From an uncultured Lachnospiraceae bacterium (lineage in GTDB: Bacteria > Bacillota > Clostridia > Lachnospirales > Lachnospiraceae), in assembly GCA_910586315.1 (NCBI GenBank), contig CAJUIP010000007.1, positions 51,168 to 115,167 on the forward strand: a stretch of 64,000 nt of DNA. Direction: 5' to 3'. The position numbers were made by a program, and so were the translations under genes. Numbering within the stretch: position 1 is the first letter of the stretch; each line of letters starts with the position of its first letter. The notes under the pieces were generated by a model. That model searched no databases and was not told the DNA's origin. It worked only from the letters and a program-made list of their open reading frames with translations. Of the stretch, positions 8,999-17,038 are shown one piece after another.

Positions 8999-10594
8999 TT
9001 ATTTCTGGTGATCTTCTGTCATGTACTTTCTGTAATCAGGACTGATGTTATATTTCTTCATGAAATACTTATGAAGAATACCCTGAAGGAAATACAGGGC
9101 AACAATGCCGATTGCAAGAAGAATGAATGGTGACATCTCGGTGAAGCCAAAGATAACATATAAAACTGCAATAACGACTCCTACGGTAATTGCATAAGGA
9201 AGCTGTGTTCCAACATGGTCAATATGATCAGCACCGGAGAAAATAGAAGCCATAACGGTCGTATCAGATACTGGTGAGCAATGGTCGCCGAAGATCGCGC
9301 CGGAGAGAACGGCGCCAGTCATACCGGTTGTGAACAGCACATCCCCTGTGAGTGCATAACCAAGCTGAATAGCTAATGGGGTCATGATTGCCATGGTTCC
9401 CCATGAAGTTCCGGTGGCGAAAGCAACCAGAATGGAGCACAGGAATACAAGCAAGGGAAGCAGTCCGGTCGGAATGTTGCCGCCTACATATTGAGATACG
9501 AAGGCACCAAGCCCCATGCTCTTTGTTACATCGCCCAGGGACCAGGCCATTACAAGGATAGCGCCTGTTAACGCCATAAGCTTAAAGCCGTCTACGATCG
9601 TGTTCATAGTTTCTTCAAAAGTCATGATTCTGGTGACAAGCGCCAGAACGATACCTGTTACTGCCATTCCAAAGGATCCCCAGTAAAGAGCAGTTGTTGC
9701 ATCACATGCATCCAGAATCGCCATGATGTTTGTCCCTGTTCTGTCAGGATTTGTGATACCGGTATAGAGAATACCGCCGATAATGATTGCGAAGGCAACG
9801 GCGATTGGAAGAACGAAGCAGCGAATCATTGGTTTCGTTTTCTTTGCTTCGCCAAGATCACTTCCCACATCCAGCATAGGTTTGGCGGTCGGCTTTGTGA
9901 ATTCGCCTGTTGTGAGGCAGCGAACCTCAGCTTTTAACATTGGACCATAGTCTCTTCCGGTGTACATCATCATGCCAACGAAGATAAGTGTGAAAATGGA
10001 GTACATATTGAAGGGAAGGCCAGAAATGTAGGCGCTTACAGGAGTTATGCCCTCGATACCGGCAGCCTCAAGCCCCTGACCGATCATGCCAATCTGATAA
10101 GCAATCCAGTCGGAAATGAATAATGCGGCAGACGGAGCGGCGGTTGCGTCAAGTACATAAGCAAGCTTCTCAGAAGAGATTCTGTAATCCTTACAGATAT
10201 CGCGAAATACGTTGCCGTCTACGGCTGAAACCAGGCAGTCGTTTACGGAACAGAGCATCCCCAGTCCCCAGGTTCCGAGACAAACCGAACGCCTCTTTTT
10301 GAAGGTTTTCTTGGCGGCTTCAGCTAAAGCAAGACTTCCACCCAGTTTCCAGATGAAAGAGATACCTACCCCCATAAAAAGGGTAAACAGCAAAAGAATG
10401 ACATTATCAGCCATGTTAAACTGGATGATGTCCAGTGCGCGGGCAGAAGCCGCCAGGGGATTACCTCTGCAGATAATCAGAGTACCGGCGAAAAGACCGG
10501 CAAACATGGAGATAAGAGTCTGTTTTGTTGCAAAGCAAAGGCTGATTGCAACGACTGGCGGAATTAATGCCAATACTCCATAAGTTGTTTCCAT
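8999..10594 (-). CDS. NhaC-family Na+/H+ antiporter-type transporter
   Basis: Polytopic membrane protein of 531 residues with 11-12 predicted helices, of the Na_H_antiporter (NhaC) family. Typical blocks include SVNDCLVSAVDG, APSAALFISDWIAYQIG and the C-terminal TGTSWGTMAIMTPLAI followed by GAIFGDHCSPVSDTTVMASIFSG, the Asp/His/Ser-rich signature of the family. Members exchange Na+ for H+ or for small organic acids and amino acids. A -24/-12 sigma-54 promoter lies upstream and the next gene is a sigma-54 activator, so this transporter probably belongs to the same regulon as the SDR/GcvP-like operon and may import or export its substrate. Confidence 0.9.
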   Translation of the reverse strand: METTYGVLALIPPVVAISLCFATKQTLISMFAGLFAGTLIICRGNPLAASARALDIIQFNMADNVILLLFTLFMGVGISFIWKLGGSLALAEAAKKTFKKRRSVCLGTWGLGMLCSVNDCLVSAVDGNVFRDICKDYRISSEKLAYVLDATAAPSAALFISDWIAYQIGMIGQGLEAAGIEGITPVSAYISGLPFNMYSIFTLIFVGMMMYTGRDYGPMLKAEVRCLTTGEFTKPTAKPMLDVGSDLGEAKKTKPMIRCFVLPIAVAFAIIIGGILYTGITNPDRTGTNIMAILDACDATTALYWGSFGMAVTGIVLALVTRIMTFEETMNTIVDGFKLMALTGAILVMAWSLGDVTKSMGLGAFVSQYVGGNIPTGLLPLLVFLCSILVAFATGTSWGTMAIMTPLAIQLGYALTGDVLFTTGMTGAVLSGAIFGDHCSPVSDTTVMASIFSGADHIDHVGTQLPYAITVGVVIAVLYVIFGFTEMSPFILLAIGIVALYFLQGILHKYFMKKYNISPDYRKYMTEDHQK

Positions 10595-10676
10595 ATAGTT
10601 TCCTCCTTTTTGACAGATGAGTCCTCATGTATGCAGGGACGAATATGAGGCTGATCTTTAATGTCCATACTAATAA

Positions 10677-10692
10677 GCAAATTTTGTACCAA
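10677..10692 (-). promoter_or_regulatory. Sigma-54 promoter of nhaC
   Basis: On the minus strand TTGGTAC, five bases, TTGC: the GG and GC doublets are ten bases apart as required for the -24/-12 class. It is 83 bp ahead of the nhaC start. No good sigma-A promoter was seen for this gene. Confidence 0.78.
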
Positions 10693-10870
10693 GTGCACGG
10701 AATAAGGGAGGATATTTATAAAAATAAATACTTAAACTAAAAATGAAAAGCAAAAAAACTTAGAAAATAAAAGGGATTTAAGAAACCTGTGAAAAATTAA
10801 GAGCATACTCATTGAAGGAACTGAAAGGGTATGTCCCCCAACATGGAAATAGCAGAAAAATGCCACTTTA

Positions 10871-10906
10871 TTGACAGATTATGTGACATGAATAAGGAAA
10901 TGTCAA
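10871..10906. promoter_or_regulatory. Probable enhancer (UAS) for the sigma-54 activator
   Basis: TTGACA (10871-10876) and TGTCAA (10901-10906) form an inverted repeat around ATGTGACAT (10881-10889), about 190 bp upstream of the nhaC -24/-12 element. TTGACA followed after 5-6 bases by GTGnCAT also occurs at 12913-12930 upstream of the SDR operon, suggesting the same regulator binds both. Confidence 0.5.
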
Positions 10907-10952
10907 TTATTATGTAAAAATATTTTGGGGATTTTAGAAACTATATCGGTCG

Positions 10953-11042
10953 GTCCCTGAAAGGCGTCACTGGCGCCTGGGACCTCGAAACGATTTAAAA
11001 TTGCCGGATGCCGTAACAGTTCAGGGGGGCTGAACTGTTATG
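10953..11042. repeat. Hairpin pair with nested AACAGTTCAG palindrome
   Basis: Two hairpins follow the activator gene. The first pairs GGTCCC and AGGCG with CGCCT and GGACC (10953-10984). The second is a nested palindrome: CCGGATG and CCATCCGG flank TAACAGTTCA and its complement TGAACTGTTA with a seven-base loop (11003 to about 11050), overlapping the 3' end of the activator CDS. The inner arm recurs at 18222, 45508, 45745 and 63716. Likely transcription termination plus a dispersed repeat. Confidence 0.65.
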
Positions 11043-12765
11043 AGCCATCCGGGAAATTATGTAATTTGTTGATTCTTCGGTATAAAGTTCGCAGACTGAT
11101 CCCCATATTGGCAGCAATTTGCTTTTTTCCTTCTAATGTGTAACCATATTTTTCTAACTGCTCGAGCAATGCAGTATCCTGAGGCGACTTTGCTGCAAAA
11201 GCGTGTTCAGGGATATCAGAGGAGGCGGGTTCCAGATTTAAAAAGCTGGGAAGATCGCCAGGTGTTAATGTATCTGTTTCGCAGAGATTGGCGGCATATT
11301 CAATAATATTCTGAAGTTCACGGACATTGCCGGGCCAGTCATAATTTAAAAGCTCTTCGCCCGCCTCCGGTGAGATTACTTTTAAAGGAGTGTTGAGTTT
11401 CATTTTTAATTTCTTTAAGTAATTTTCTGCGATAGGGATAATGTCATCTTTTCTGACACGAAGAGGCGGAAGCTTCAGATTAATGACATTAATCCGGTAG
11501 AATAAATCACCCCGGAACTTTTTTTCACGGACCATTTCCGAAAGATCCCGGTTGGTGGCAGCAATGATACGGATATCAAGATGGATCTTCTTATTGGAAC
11601 CGACGCGCTCCAGCTCGTATTCCTGGAGAATTCTTAAAAGCTTAGGCTGTGCGAATAAAGGCATTTCGCCGATCTCGTCCAGAAACAAAGTACCGCCCTG
11701 TGCCATTTCAATTTTGCCGATTTTGCCACCCTTTTTTGCCCCTGTAAAAGATCCTTCTTCGTAGCCGAATAGTTCACTTTCAAATAAAGTTTCCGGGATA
11801 CTGGAGCAGTTGATTGCAACAAAGGGGTATTTGTTGCGGCCGCTTTGCTCATGAATGGCCCGGGCGGCTAATTCCTTTCCGGTTCCGGTCTCACCGGTAA
11901 TAAGAATTGGAGTGGGGCTGTCCGCTATCCGTTTGATCATTTTCTGGACCTCAGAAATTGCCGGGCTGTTGCCGATGATACCTTCAAAGAAGCCAGTTCC
12001 CTTTGGAATTTCAAAGAGATTTTCTGACAAACGGATGAAAAAACCGGTGATCTGTCCATCCACCATAACCGTGCGGGTTGAAATTTTGGTTTCTTTGTCT
12101 CCGATGGTCACGCTTCTTTCAAAGAGGTCATTTCCTTCCATAATTTTTCGAACTACAGAAGGGGGAAATAACTGCCAGAGGGAGGAACTGGTGATTCCGC
12201 AGAATTCCAGTAAATTGGAAGCCAGATGATTGTATTGCAAAATTACCCCGTGGGCATCTGTGAGAAGCAGCGGCTGCTCACATAATTCCATAACGGATAT
12301 CAGGTTTGCATCCATGTTTAAAGGAGTTTTTCTGTCGGAGCGTGTGACAAGAAGGTTGCCGATTAGATTGGCAAGCTCCGTTATGGCATTCAGATAGACG
12401 GAGGTATTTTCAGAGATTCGTTTTTGCCCTTCTTTTGTAAAAGAAGTAAAAGCCAGGACTCCGGCAACTTCCGTATCTGCATGAATACAGCAAAGAACCT
12501 CCATGGTGGACGGGCAGTGTTTTTTAAAACGGCATCCGACACAGGAGGCCATTTCTCCCGGGGTGTTGACAAGAACGCTTCCGTTTTCGATTACCTCGCT
12601 GATGGAAGGGGCATGTACAATCCGGCCTTTTTTCTTAATGTAAGTTGGCGTTGCAAAAAACAGTCCGGAGTTATTATCGAAAATAGCGGCCTCCAGCCGC
12701 AGTGCATTGCCGATTGCCGTTACATACCGCTCAATGGAGAGACGAACGTCTTCCAGATTGACCAT
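11038..12765 (-). CDS. Sigma-54-dependent enhancer-binding transcriptional activator
   Basis: Activator of 575 residues. Residues 1-140 form a GAF/PocR-like sensory region with a Cys cluster (C75, C78, C84, C92, C93) that could bind metal or an Fe-S cluster. A PAS-like segment lies near 155-250. The AAA+ domain has Walker A GETGTGKE (291-298) and GSFTGAKKGG (338-347), the GAFTGA loop that contacts sigma-54, followed by Walker B and arginine-finger regions. A Fis-type helix-turn-helix closes the protein. It sits between nhaC and the divergent SDR operon, both of which have -24/-12 promoters, so these are its likely targets. Architecture resembles AcoR, the acetoin operon activator, in keeping with the AcoX-like protein of the operon. 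Confidence 0.93.
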   Translation of the reverse strand: MVNLEDVRLSIERYVTAIGNALRLEAAIFDNNSGLFFATPTYIKKKGRIVHAPSISEVIENGSVLVNTPGEMASCVGCRFKKHCPSTMEVLCCIHADTEVAGVLAFTSFTKEGQKRISENTSVYLNAITELANLIGNLLVTRSDRKTPLNMDANLISVMELCEQPLLLTDAHGVILQYNHLASNLLEFCGITSSSLWQLFPPSVVRKIMEGNDLFERSVTIGDKETKISTRTVMVDGQITGFFIRLSENLFEIPKGTGFFEGIIGNSPAISEVQKMIKRIADSPTPILITGETGTGKELAARAIHEQSGRNKYPFVAINCSSIPETLFESELFGYEEGSFTGAKKGGKIGKIEMAQGGTLFLDEIGEMPLFAQPKLLRILQEYELERVGSNKKIHLDIRIIAATNRDLSEMVREKKFRGDLFYRINVINLKLPPLRVRKDDIIPIAENYLKKLKMKLNTPLKVISPEAGEELLNYDWPGNVRELQNIIEYAANLCETDTLTPGDLPSFLNLEPASSDIPEHAFAAKSPQDTALLEQLEKYGYTLEGKKQIAANMGISLRTLYRRINKLHNFPDGS

Positions 12766-12912
12766 ACAAACGCTCCTTTCTGAAGCTGTTTCAGAGAAAA
12801 GAATTTAAAGTTTCAATGTAAAAAATAATTTAAATAGTAATTTCCTATAATTATAACACATAACGGATGAGGAGACAAATGGAAAATGGCAAAAGTGACA
12901 AAATTTTGCCAG

Positions 12913-12937
12913 TTGACAATCACGTGTCATGTGACAC
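12913..12937. promoter_or_regulatory. Probable enhancer (UAS) for the SDR/GcvP-like operon
   Basis: TTGACA at 12913 is followed by GTGTCA-TG-TGACAC (12924-12937), a six-base inverted repeat with two-base spacer, about 155 bp upstream of the operon's sigma-54 promoter. The spacing and dyad symmetry suit an enhancer-binding protein. Confidence 0.6.
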
Positions 12938-13088
12938 ATTTCCCACCATTTTTTTGGCAATTAATTGATGTTTTTTTGTTTGAAATGGTATAATCTTCAG
13001 ACAAGACAGAGATGTAAAAGTAGATTTTCTGTGCAATTTGGACAATAAACCATGGAAAATAATAAAAAAATAGAATGAAAATCAACTT

Positions 13089-13104
13089 TGGCACAGTTAT
13101 TGCT
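13089..13104 (+). promoter_or_regulatory. Sigma-54 promoter of the SDR/GcvP-like operon
   Basis: TTGGCAC, five bases, TTGCT: a near-perfect -24/-12 element with GG (13090-13091) and GC (13102-13103) ten bases apart, 87 bp ahead of the SDR start. The match is close to consensus and the upstream gene is a sigma-54 activator, so I regard this as well supported. Confidence 0.9.
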
Positions 13105-13190
13105 AATATATAGCTCAGAGCAGTTGAAATGCCTGCACGATAAGTGAACAGGAGACAACCAAGAGTAAATTTTTTAAAGGAGGACGCCCC

Positions 13191-13988
13191 ATGTTAGTAA
13201 AAAAAGATCCATTAAATCTTACCGGTAAAGTTGCAGTGATCACTGGTGGAAGCTCAGGAATTGGTTTAGGTGTTGTTGAGCTGTTAAGCGCGTATGGCGC
13301 AAAAGTAGCTATGGTCGATGTAAGTCCTAAGGGTGAGGAGAAAGCGAAGGAGCTTTGTGATGCAGGAAGAGATGTTACGTTTTATCGCTGTGATGTAACA
13401 AACGAAGCTCAGGTAGAAGAGACTGTAAAGGGCATCGTTGAAAAATATGGGAAAATTGATATTCTGCACAACAATGCAGGTGTTACCGTAAGAAAGACCA
13501 TTGCTGATCTGACTGAGAAAGAGTGGGATTTTGTTTTAGATGTGGGACTTAAGGGGTTATTCTTATTCTCCAAGCACGTGATTCCGGTAATGGCGGCAAA
13601 CGGCGGCGGAAGCATCATTAATACCGGTTCCGGCTGGGGATTAAAGGGCGGCGACCTGGCAGCTGCTTACTGTGCAGTTAAGGGCGGAATTGTAAACGTT
13701 ACAAGAGCTATGGCCATCGACCACGGTCCGCAGAACATCCGTGTGAACAGCGTAAACCCGGGAGATACCGATACGGCAATGCTTCGCGATGAAGGAAAGC
13801 AGACAGGTGTCGTGAAAGACGGCGACGGACAGATGGATGCATACTTAAAGGACTGCGGAACCAGCAGACCGCTTGCAAGAATCGGTATGCCGGAAGATAT
13901 CGCAAACGCAGTTCTGTTCCTGGCGAGTGATCTTGCAAGCTGGATTACAGGTGCAGCGCTTGTTGTTGACGGCGGCGGAATTGCATAA
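13191..13988 (+). CDS. Short-chain dehydrogenase/reductase (classical SDR)
   Basis: NAD(P)-dependent oxidoreductase of 265 residues. It shows the Rossmann motif TGGSSGIG, the NNAG motif (HNNAGV), a catalytic Ser in NTGSGWG and YCAVK for the catalytic Tyr/Lys pair, with a typical C-terminal GAALVVDGGG. An Asp after strand two (VDVS) suggests NAD over NADP. It is first in a sigma-54 operon with the two P-protein-like genes, so it probably oxidises or reduces a hydroxy/keto intermediate of that pathway; the substrate cannot be read from the sequence. AAAGGAGGA supports the ATG. Confidence 0.93.
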   Translation: MLVKKDPLNLTGKVAVITGGSSGIGLGVVELLSAYGAKVAMVDVSPKGEEKAKELCDAGRDVTFYRCDVTNEAQVEETVKGIVEKYGKIDILHNNAGVTVRKTIADLTEKEWDFVLDVGLKGLFLFSKHVIPVMAANGGGSIINTGSGWGLKGGDLAAAYCAVKGGIVNVTRAMAIDHGPQNIRVNSVNPGDTDTAMLRDEGKQTGVVKDGDGQMDAYLKDCGTSRPLARIGMPEDIANAVLFLASDLASWITGAALVVDGGGIA

Positions 13989-14063
13989 GTTACTTGTCCA
14001 AGGCGGACCGAAACGGAGTGCAAAAGGGCTTATAAAAACATAAATATCAGGAGGAAAAAACAC

Positions 14064-15455
14064 ATGAGAGGATTTGAAAGTCATCCTTACATACCGAATT
14101 CAGTGCCGGATATCCAGGCTGAAATGCTTAAGGAAATCGGAATGACCTCTTTGGAGGAGCTTCATAAGAATGTTCCGGAACTGTTAAAATTAAAAAATGA
14201 CATGAATATCCCGGAGGCATTTGGCTCCGAGTACGAATTAAAGAGACACGTGGAACGCGTTCTTTCCAAGGATACGGACTGCCATAAAAACATAAATTTC
14301 CTTGGCGCAGGCTGCTGGCAGCATTATGTTCCGGCTATCTGCGACGAGATTAACGGAAAAGGTGAGTTCTTAACTGCTTACGGCGGAGAACCCTACAATG
14401 ATGAGGGACGTTTCCAGGCATTATTTGAATATGAGAGCATGGTTGCCGAGCTGGTTGACATGGACGTTGTAAACGTACCGACTATGGACTGGTCTCAGGC
14501 GGCTGCTACCACCGTTCGTATGGCACAGCGTATTACAGGACGCAGCGTAATCCTTGTACCGGAGTACATAGATCAGGAAAAGAAGAAAGCAATGGAGAAC
14601 TATGCAGAATGCTGCATGAAGTTCGAGACCGTGAAATGTGACAGCATGGGACATATTGATCTTGATGACTTAAAGACAAAGATCAATGCAGACACCATCG
14701 GCGTATACTTTGAGAATCCAAACTATCTGGGCGTTATTGAGCCAAACGGCCAGAAAATTTCCGATATGATTCATGAGGCAGGCGGACTGAGCCTGGTAGG
14801 TGTGGACCCGATTTCTCTCGGTGTACTTGCGACACCGCCCTCCTATGGCGCTGATATTGTATGTGGAGACTTACAACCCCTCGGTATTCACATGAATTAC
14901 GGCGGCGGCCAGTCCGGCTTCATGGCAACCAGAGACGAGGAGAAGTTCGTGATGGAATTCCCGTCCCGTCTGTTTGGTATTGCACCCACATCTGAACCGG
15001 GTGAGTATGGCTTTGGCGATGTCGCTTATGACAGAACCTCTTTCGGCCATCACAGAGAGCATGGGAAAGAGTATGTAGGAACCCAGTCCGCCCTTTGGGG
15101 CATCACAGCGGGCGTATATCTGGCAACCATGGGCCCGCAGGGTATGGAAGAAGTTGGCAAGATCATCATGGCTAACGCACAGTATGCCGCCAAAAGGTTA
15201 AGCCAGATTCCGTGTGTAAAGGTTAATCCATTCGGTTCCGTATTTTTTAAGGAGTTCGTAGTGGATTTTACAGCCACAGGCAAGACGGTTGCAGAGGTCA
15301 ACAAAGCTCTGCTTGCAAAGGGCATCTTCGGCGGAAAAGATTTGTCCAAAGATTTTCCGGCTTTAAATCAGTCCGCCCTTTACTGTGTAACGGAAATCCA
15401 CACAAAGGAAGACATCGACACTTTGGCAGCGGCTCTTACAGAAGTGCTCAAATAG
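14064..15455 (+). CDS. GcvPA-like P-protein subunit 1 (divergent glycine dehydrogenase)
   Basis: PLP-fold protein of 463 residues homologous to subunit 1 of the two-subunit glycine decarboxylase (P-protein). Shared features are the N-terminal YIPNSVPDIQAEMLKEIGM pattern, NFLGAGCWQHYVPA and EFLTAY, the segment before the dimer active site. It departs from canonical GcvPA: the usual QPEISQG block reads GEPYNDEGR and the DGATA block reads DWSQAAATT, both regions near the active site. No gcvT, gcvH or lpd lies in the operon, unlike glycine-cleavage operons. It presumably pairs with the next gene. A decarboxylase-type reaction on glycine or another amino acid is plausible, but the changed blocks argue for a different substrate or carrier. 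Confidence 0.85.
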   Translation: MRGFESHPYIPNSVPDIQAEMLKEIGMTSLEELHKNVPELLKLKNDMNIPEAFGSEYELKRHVERVLSKDTDCHKNINFLGAGCWQHYVPAICDEINGKGEFLTAYGGEPYNDEGRFQALFEYESMVAELVDMDVVNVPTMDWSQAAATTVRMAQRITGRSVILVPEYIDQEKKKAMENYAECCMKFETVKCDSMGHIDLDDLKTKINADTIGVYFENPNYLGVIEPNGQKISDMIHEAGGLSLVGVDPISLGVLATPPSYGADIVCGDLQPLGIHMNYGGGQSGFMATRDEEKFVMEFPSRLFGIAPTSEPGEYGFGDVAYDRTSFGHHREHGKEYVGTQSALWGITAGVYLATMGPQGMEEVGKIIMANAQYAAKRLSQIPCVKVNPFGSVFFKEFVVDFTATGKTVAEVNKALLAKGIFGGKDLSKDFPALNQSALYCVTEIHTKEDIDTLAAALTEVLK

Positions 15456-15475
15456 ATGCAGAAAGGAATGATATT

Positions 15476-17038
15476 GTGAAAAGAATAGACAGATCATCAA
15501 AGGTTAGAACAGGCTTCCATCAGGCAAAATGGGATGAGCCGATCATTTATGAGCTCAGCACTCCCGGCGAGCGCGGAATTCTTGTTGGCCAGCCGGAAAA
15601 GGCCATAGCAGAAGAAGTTAAAGGCGTATCTGCAATTCCCGCAGGTATGGCCAGAAATACAAAATTAAATCTCCCAGAGATGTCCCAGAGCCGTGTGCTT
15701 CGTCATTATTCCAGACTGGCGCAGCAGACACTGGGCGCTGATGTGAATATCGAGATTGGACAGGGTACCTGTACCGTTAAGTACAGCCCGAAGGTAAATG
15801 ATCAGCTTGCAAACCTGATTCGTGAATATCATCCCCTTCAGGATGAGAGCACGGTACAGGGTATTCTCCAGATCTTCCATGAGACAGATAAATATATGTG
15901 TGAGATTTCCGGTATGGATCGTTTCTCCCTCCAGCCCAGCGGCGGTTCCCAGGGTATCATGACTATGGCTTCTGTAATCCGCGCATACTTTAAGGATAAA
16001 GGCGAGGACAGGGATGAGATCATCACAACCATCTACTCTCATCCGTCCGATGCGGCGGCTCCGGCCGTAGCCGGCTTTAAGATCATTTATTTACAGCCGG
16101 ATCCCAAAACCGGAGTTCCGGATCTTGAACAGTTAAAGGCAGTTTCAGGTCCCAGAACAGCCGGATATATCGTTGCGAACCCGGAGGATACCGGCGTTTA
16201 CAACAGCCATGTAAAAGAGTTTGTTGACCATATTCATTCCATCGGCGGCCTCTGCGCTTATGACCAGGCCAATGCCAACGGCCTCTTAGGTGTGACAAGG
16301 GCAAGAGACGCAGGATTTGATATGTGCTTCTTCAATCTCCACAAGACATTTTCTACGCCTCACGGCTGCGGCGGTCCTGCATGCGGCGCTACCGGCGTAC
16401 AGAAAGACCTTGTGAAATATCTTCCGGCTCCGCTTGTTGGCTTTGATGGCAAGAAGTACTTCCTTGATTATGAAACCGTAAGCAATCCCTGTGCGGTAGG
16501 CAAGGTAAGAGAGTGGTATGGCGTTGCTCCTGTTGTATTAAAGGCATACTGCTGGATCCGCAGTCTTGGTCCTAACGGTTTATATCAGGTTGCGAAAACA
16601 GCCGTTTTAAACAACAACTACATGTTTAAGAAATTAATGGAGCTTCCGGAAGTATCTGCTTATTATGAAGACGGAAATAACCAGAGAGTAGAGCAGGCCC
16701 GTTATTCCTTAGAGAAACTGACAAAAGAAACCGGAATCGGTACTTTAGATATTCAGAGAAGAATGATGGACTTCGGTATGCATTACTGGACTTCTCACCA
16801 TCCGTTCTATCTGCCTGAGCCGATGACCTTAGAGCCCACAGAGACTCCGTCTAAGAAGGATATTGACGAATATATTGAAACCCTGAAGTATGTCTTTAAG
16901 GAAGCACATGAGAATCCGGAGACCATCAAGACAGCGCCGCACAGAAGCGTTACCCATCAGGTCGATGAGTCCGGTATGGATGATCAGGCAACATGGGCTC
17001 TTAGCTGGAAGACTTATCTGAAGAAATATACGGAGTAA
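15476..17038 (+). CDS. GcvPB-like P-protein subunit 2, PLP-binding
   Basis: Protein of 520 residues homologous to the catalytic subunit 2 of glycine decarboxylase. The PLP lysine is K290 in FNLHKTFSTPHGCGGP, and SLQPSGGSQG corresponds to the conserved LQPAAGAHG block. The normally invariant SAHGTNPAS motif is replaced here by YSHPSDAAAPA (187-197), in the pocket that holds substrate and the lipoyl arm. The N-terminus is about 20 residues longer than usual. The start is GTG at 15476, 20 bp after the previous stop with AGAAAGGA upstream. Its stop overlaps the next start (TAATG). A PLP enzyme is certain; glycine as substrate is not. Confidence 0.87.
   Translation: MKRIDRSSKVRTGFHQAKWDEPIIYELSTPGERGILVGQPEKAIAEEVKGVSAIPAGMARNTKLNLPEMSQSRVLRHYSRLAQQTLGADVNIEIGQGTCTVKYSPKVNDQLANLIREYHPLQDESTVQGILQIFHETDKYMCEISGMDRFSLQPSGGSQGIMTMASVIRAYFKDKGEDRDEIITTIYSHPSDAAAPAVAGFKIIYLQPDPKTGVPDLEQLKAVSGPRTAGYIVANPEDTGVYNSHVKEFVDHIHSIGGLCAYDQANANGLLGVTRARDAGFDMCFFNLHKTFSTPHGCGGPACGATGVQKDLVKYLPAPLVGFDGKKYFLDYETVSNPCAVGKVREWYGVAPVVLKAYCWIRSLGPNGLYQVAKTAVLNNNYMFKKLMELPEVSAYYEDGNNQRVEQARYSLEKLTKETGIGTLDIQRRMMDFGMHYWTSHHPFYLPEPMTLEPTETPSKKDIDEYIETLKYVFKEAHENPETIKTAPHRSVTHQVDESGMDDQATWALSWKTYLKKYTE

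Noticed and set aside
14064..17038. A normal glycine cleavage operon.
   Set aside because: GcvT, GcvH and Lpd are absent and conserved active-site blocks differ.
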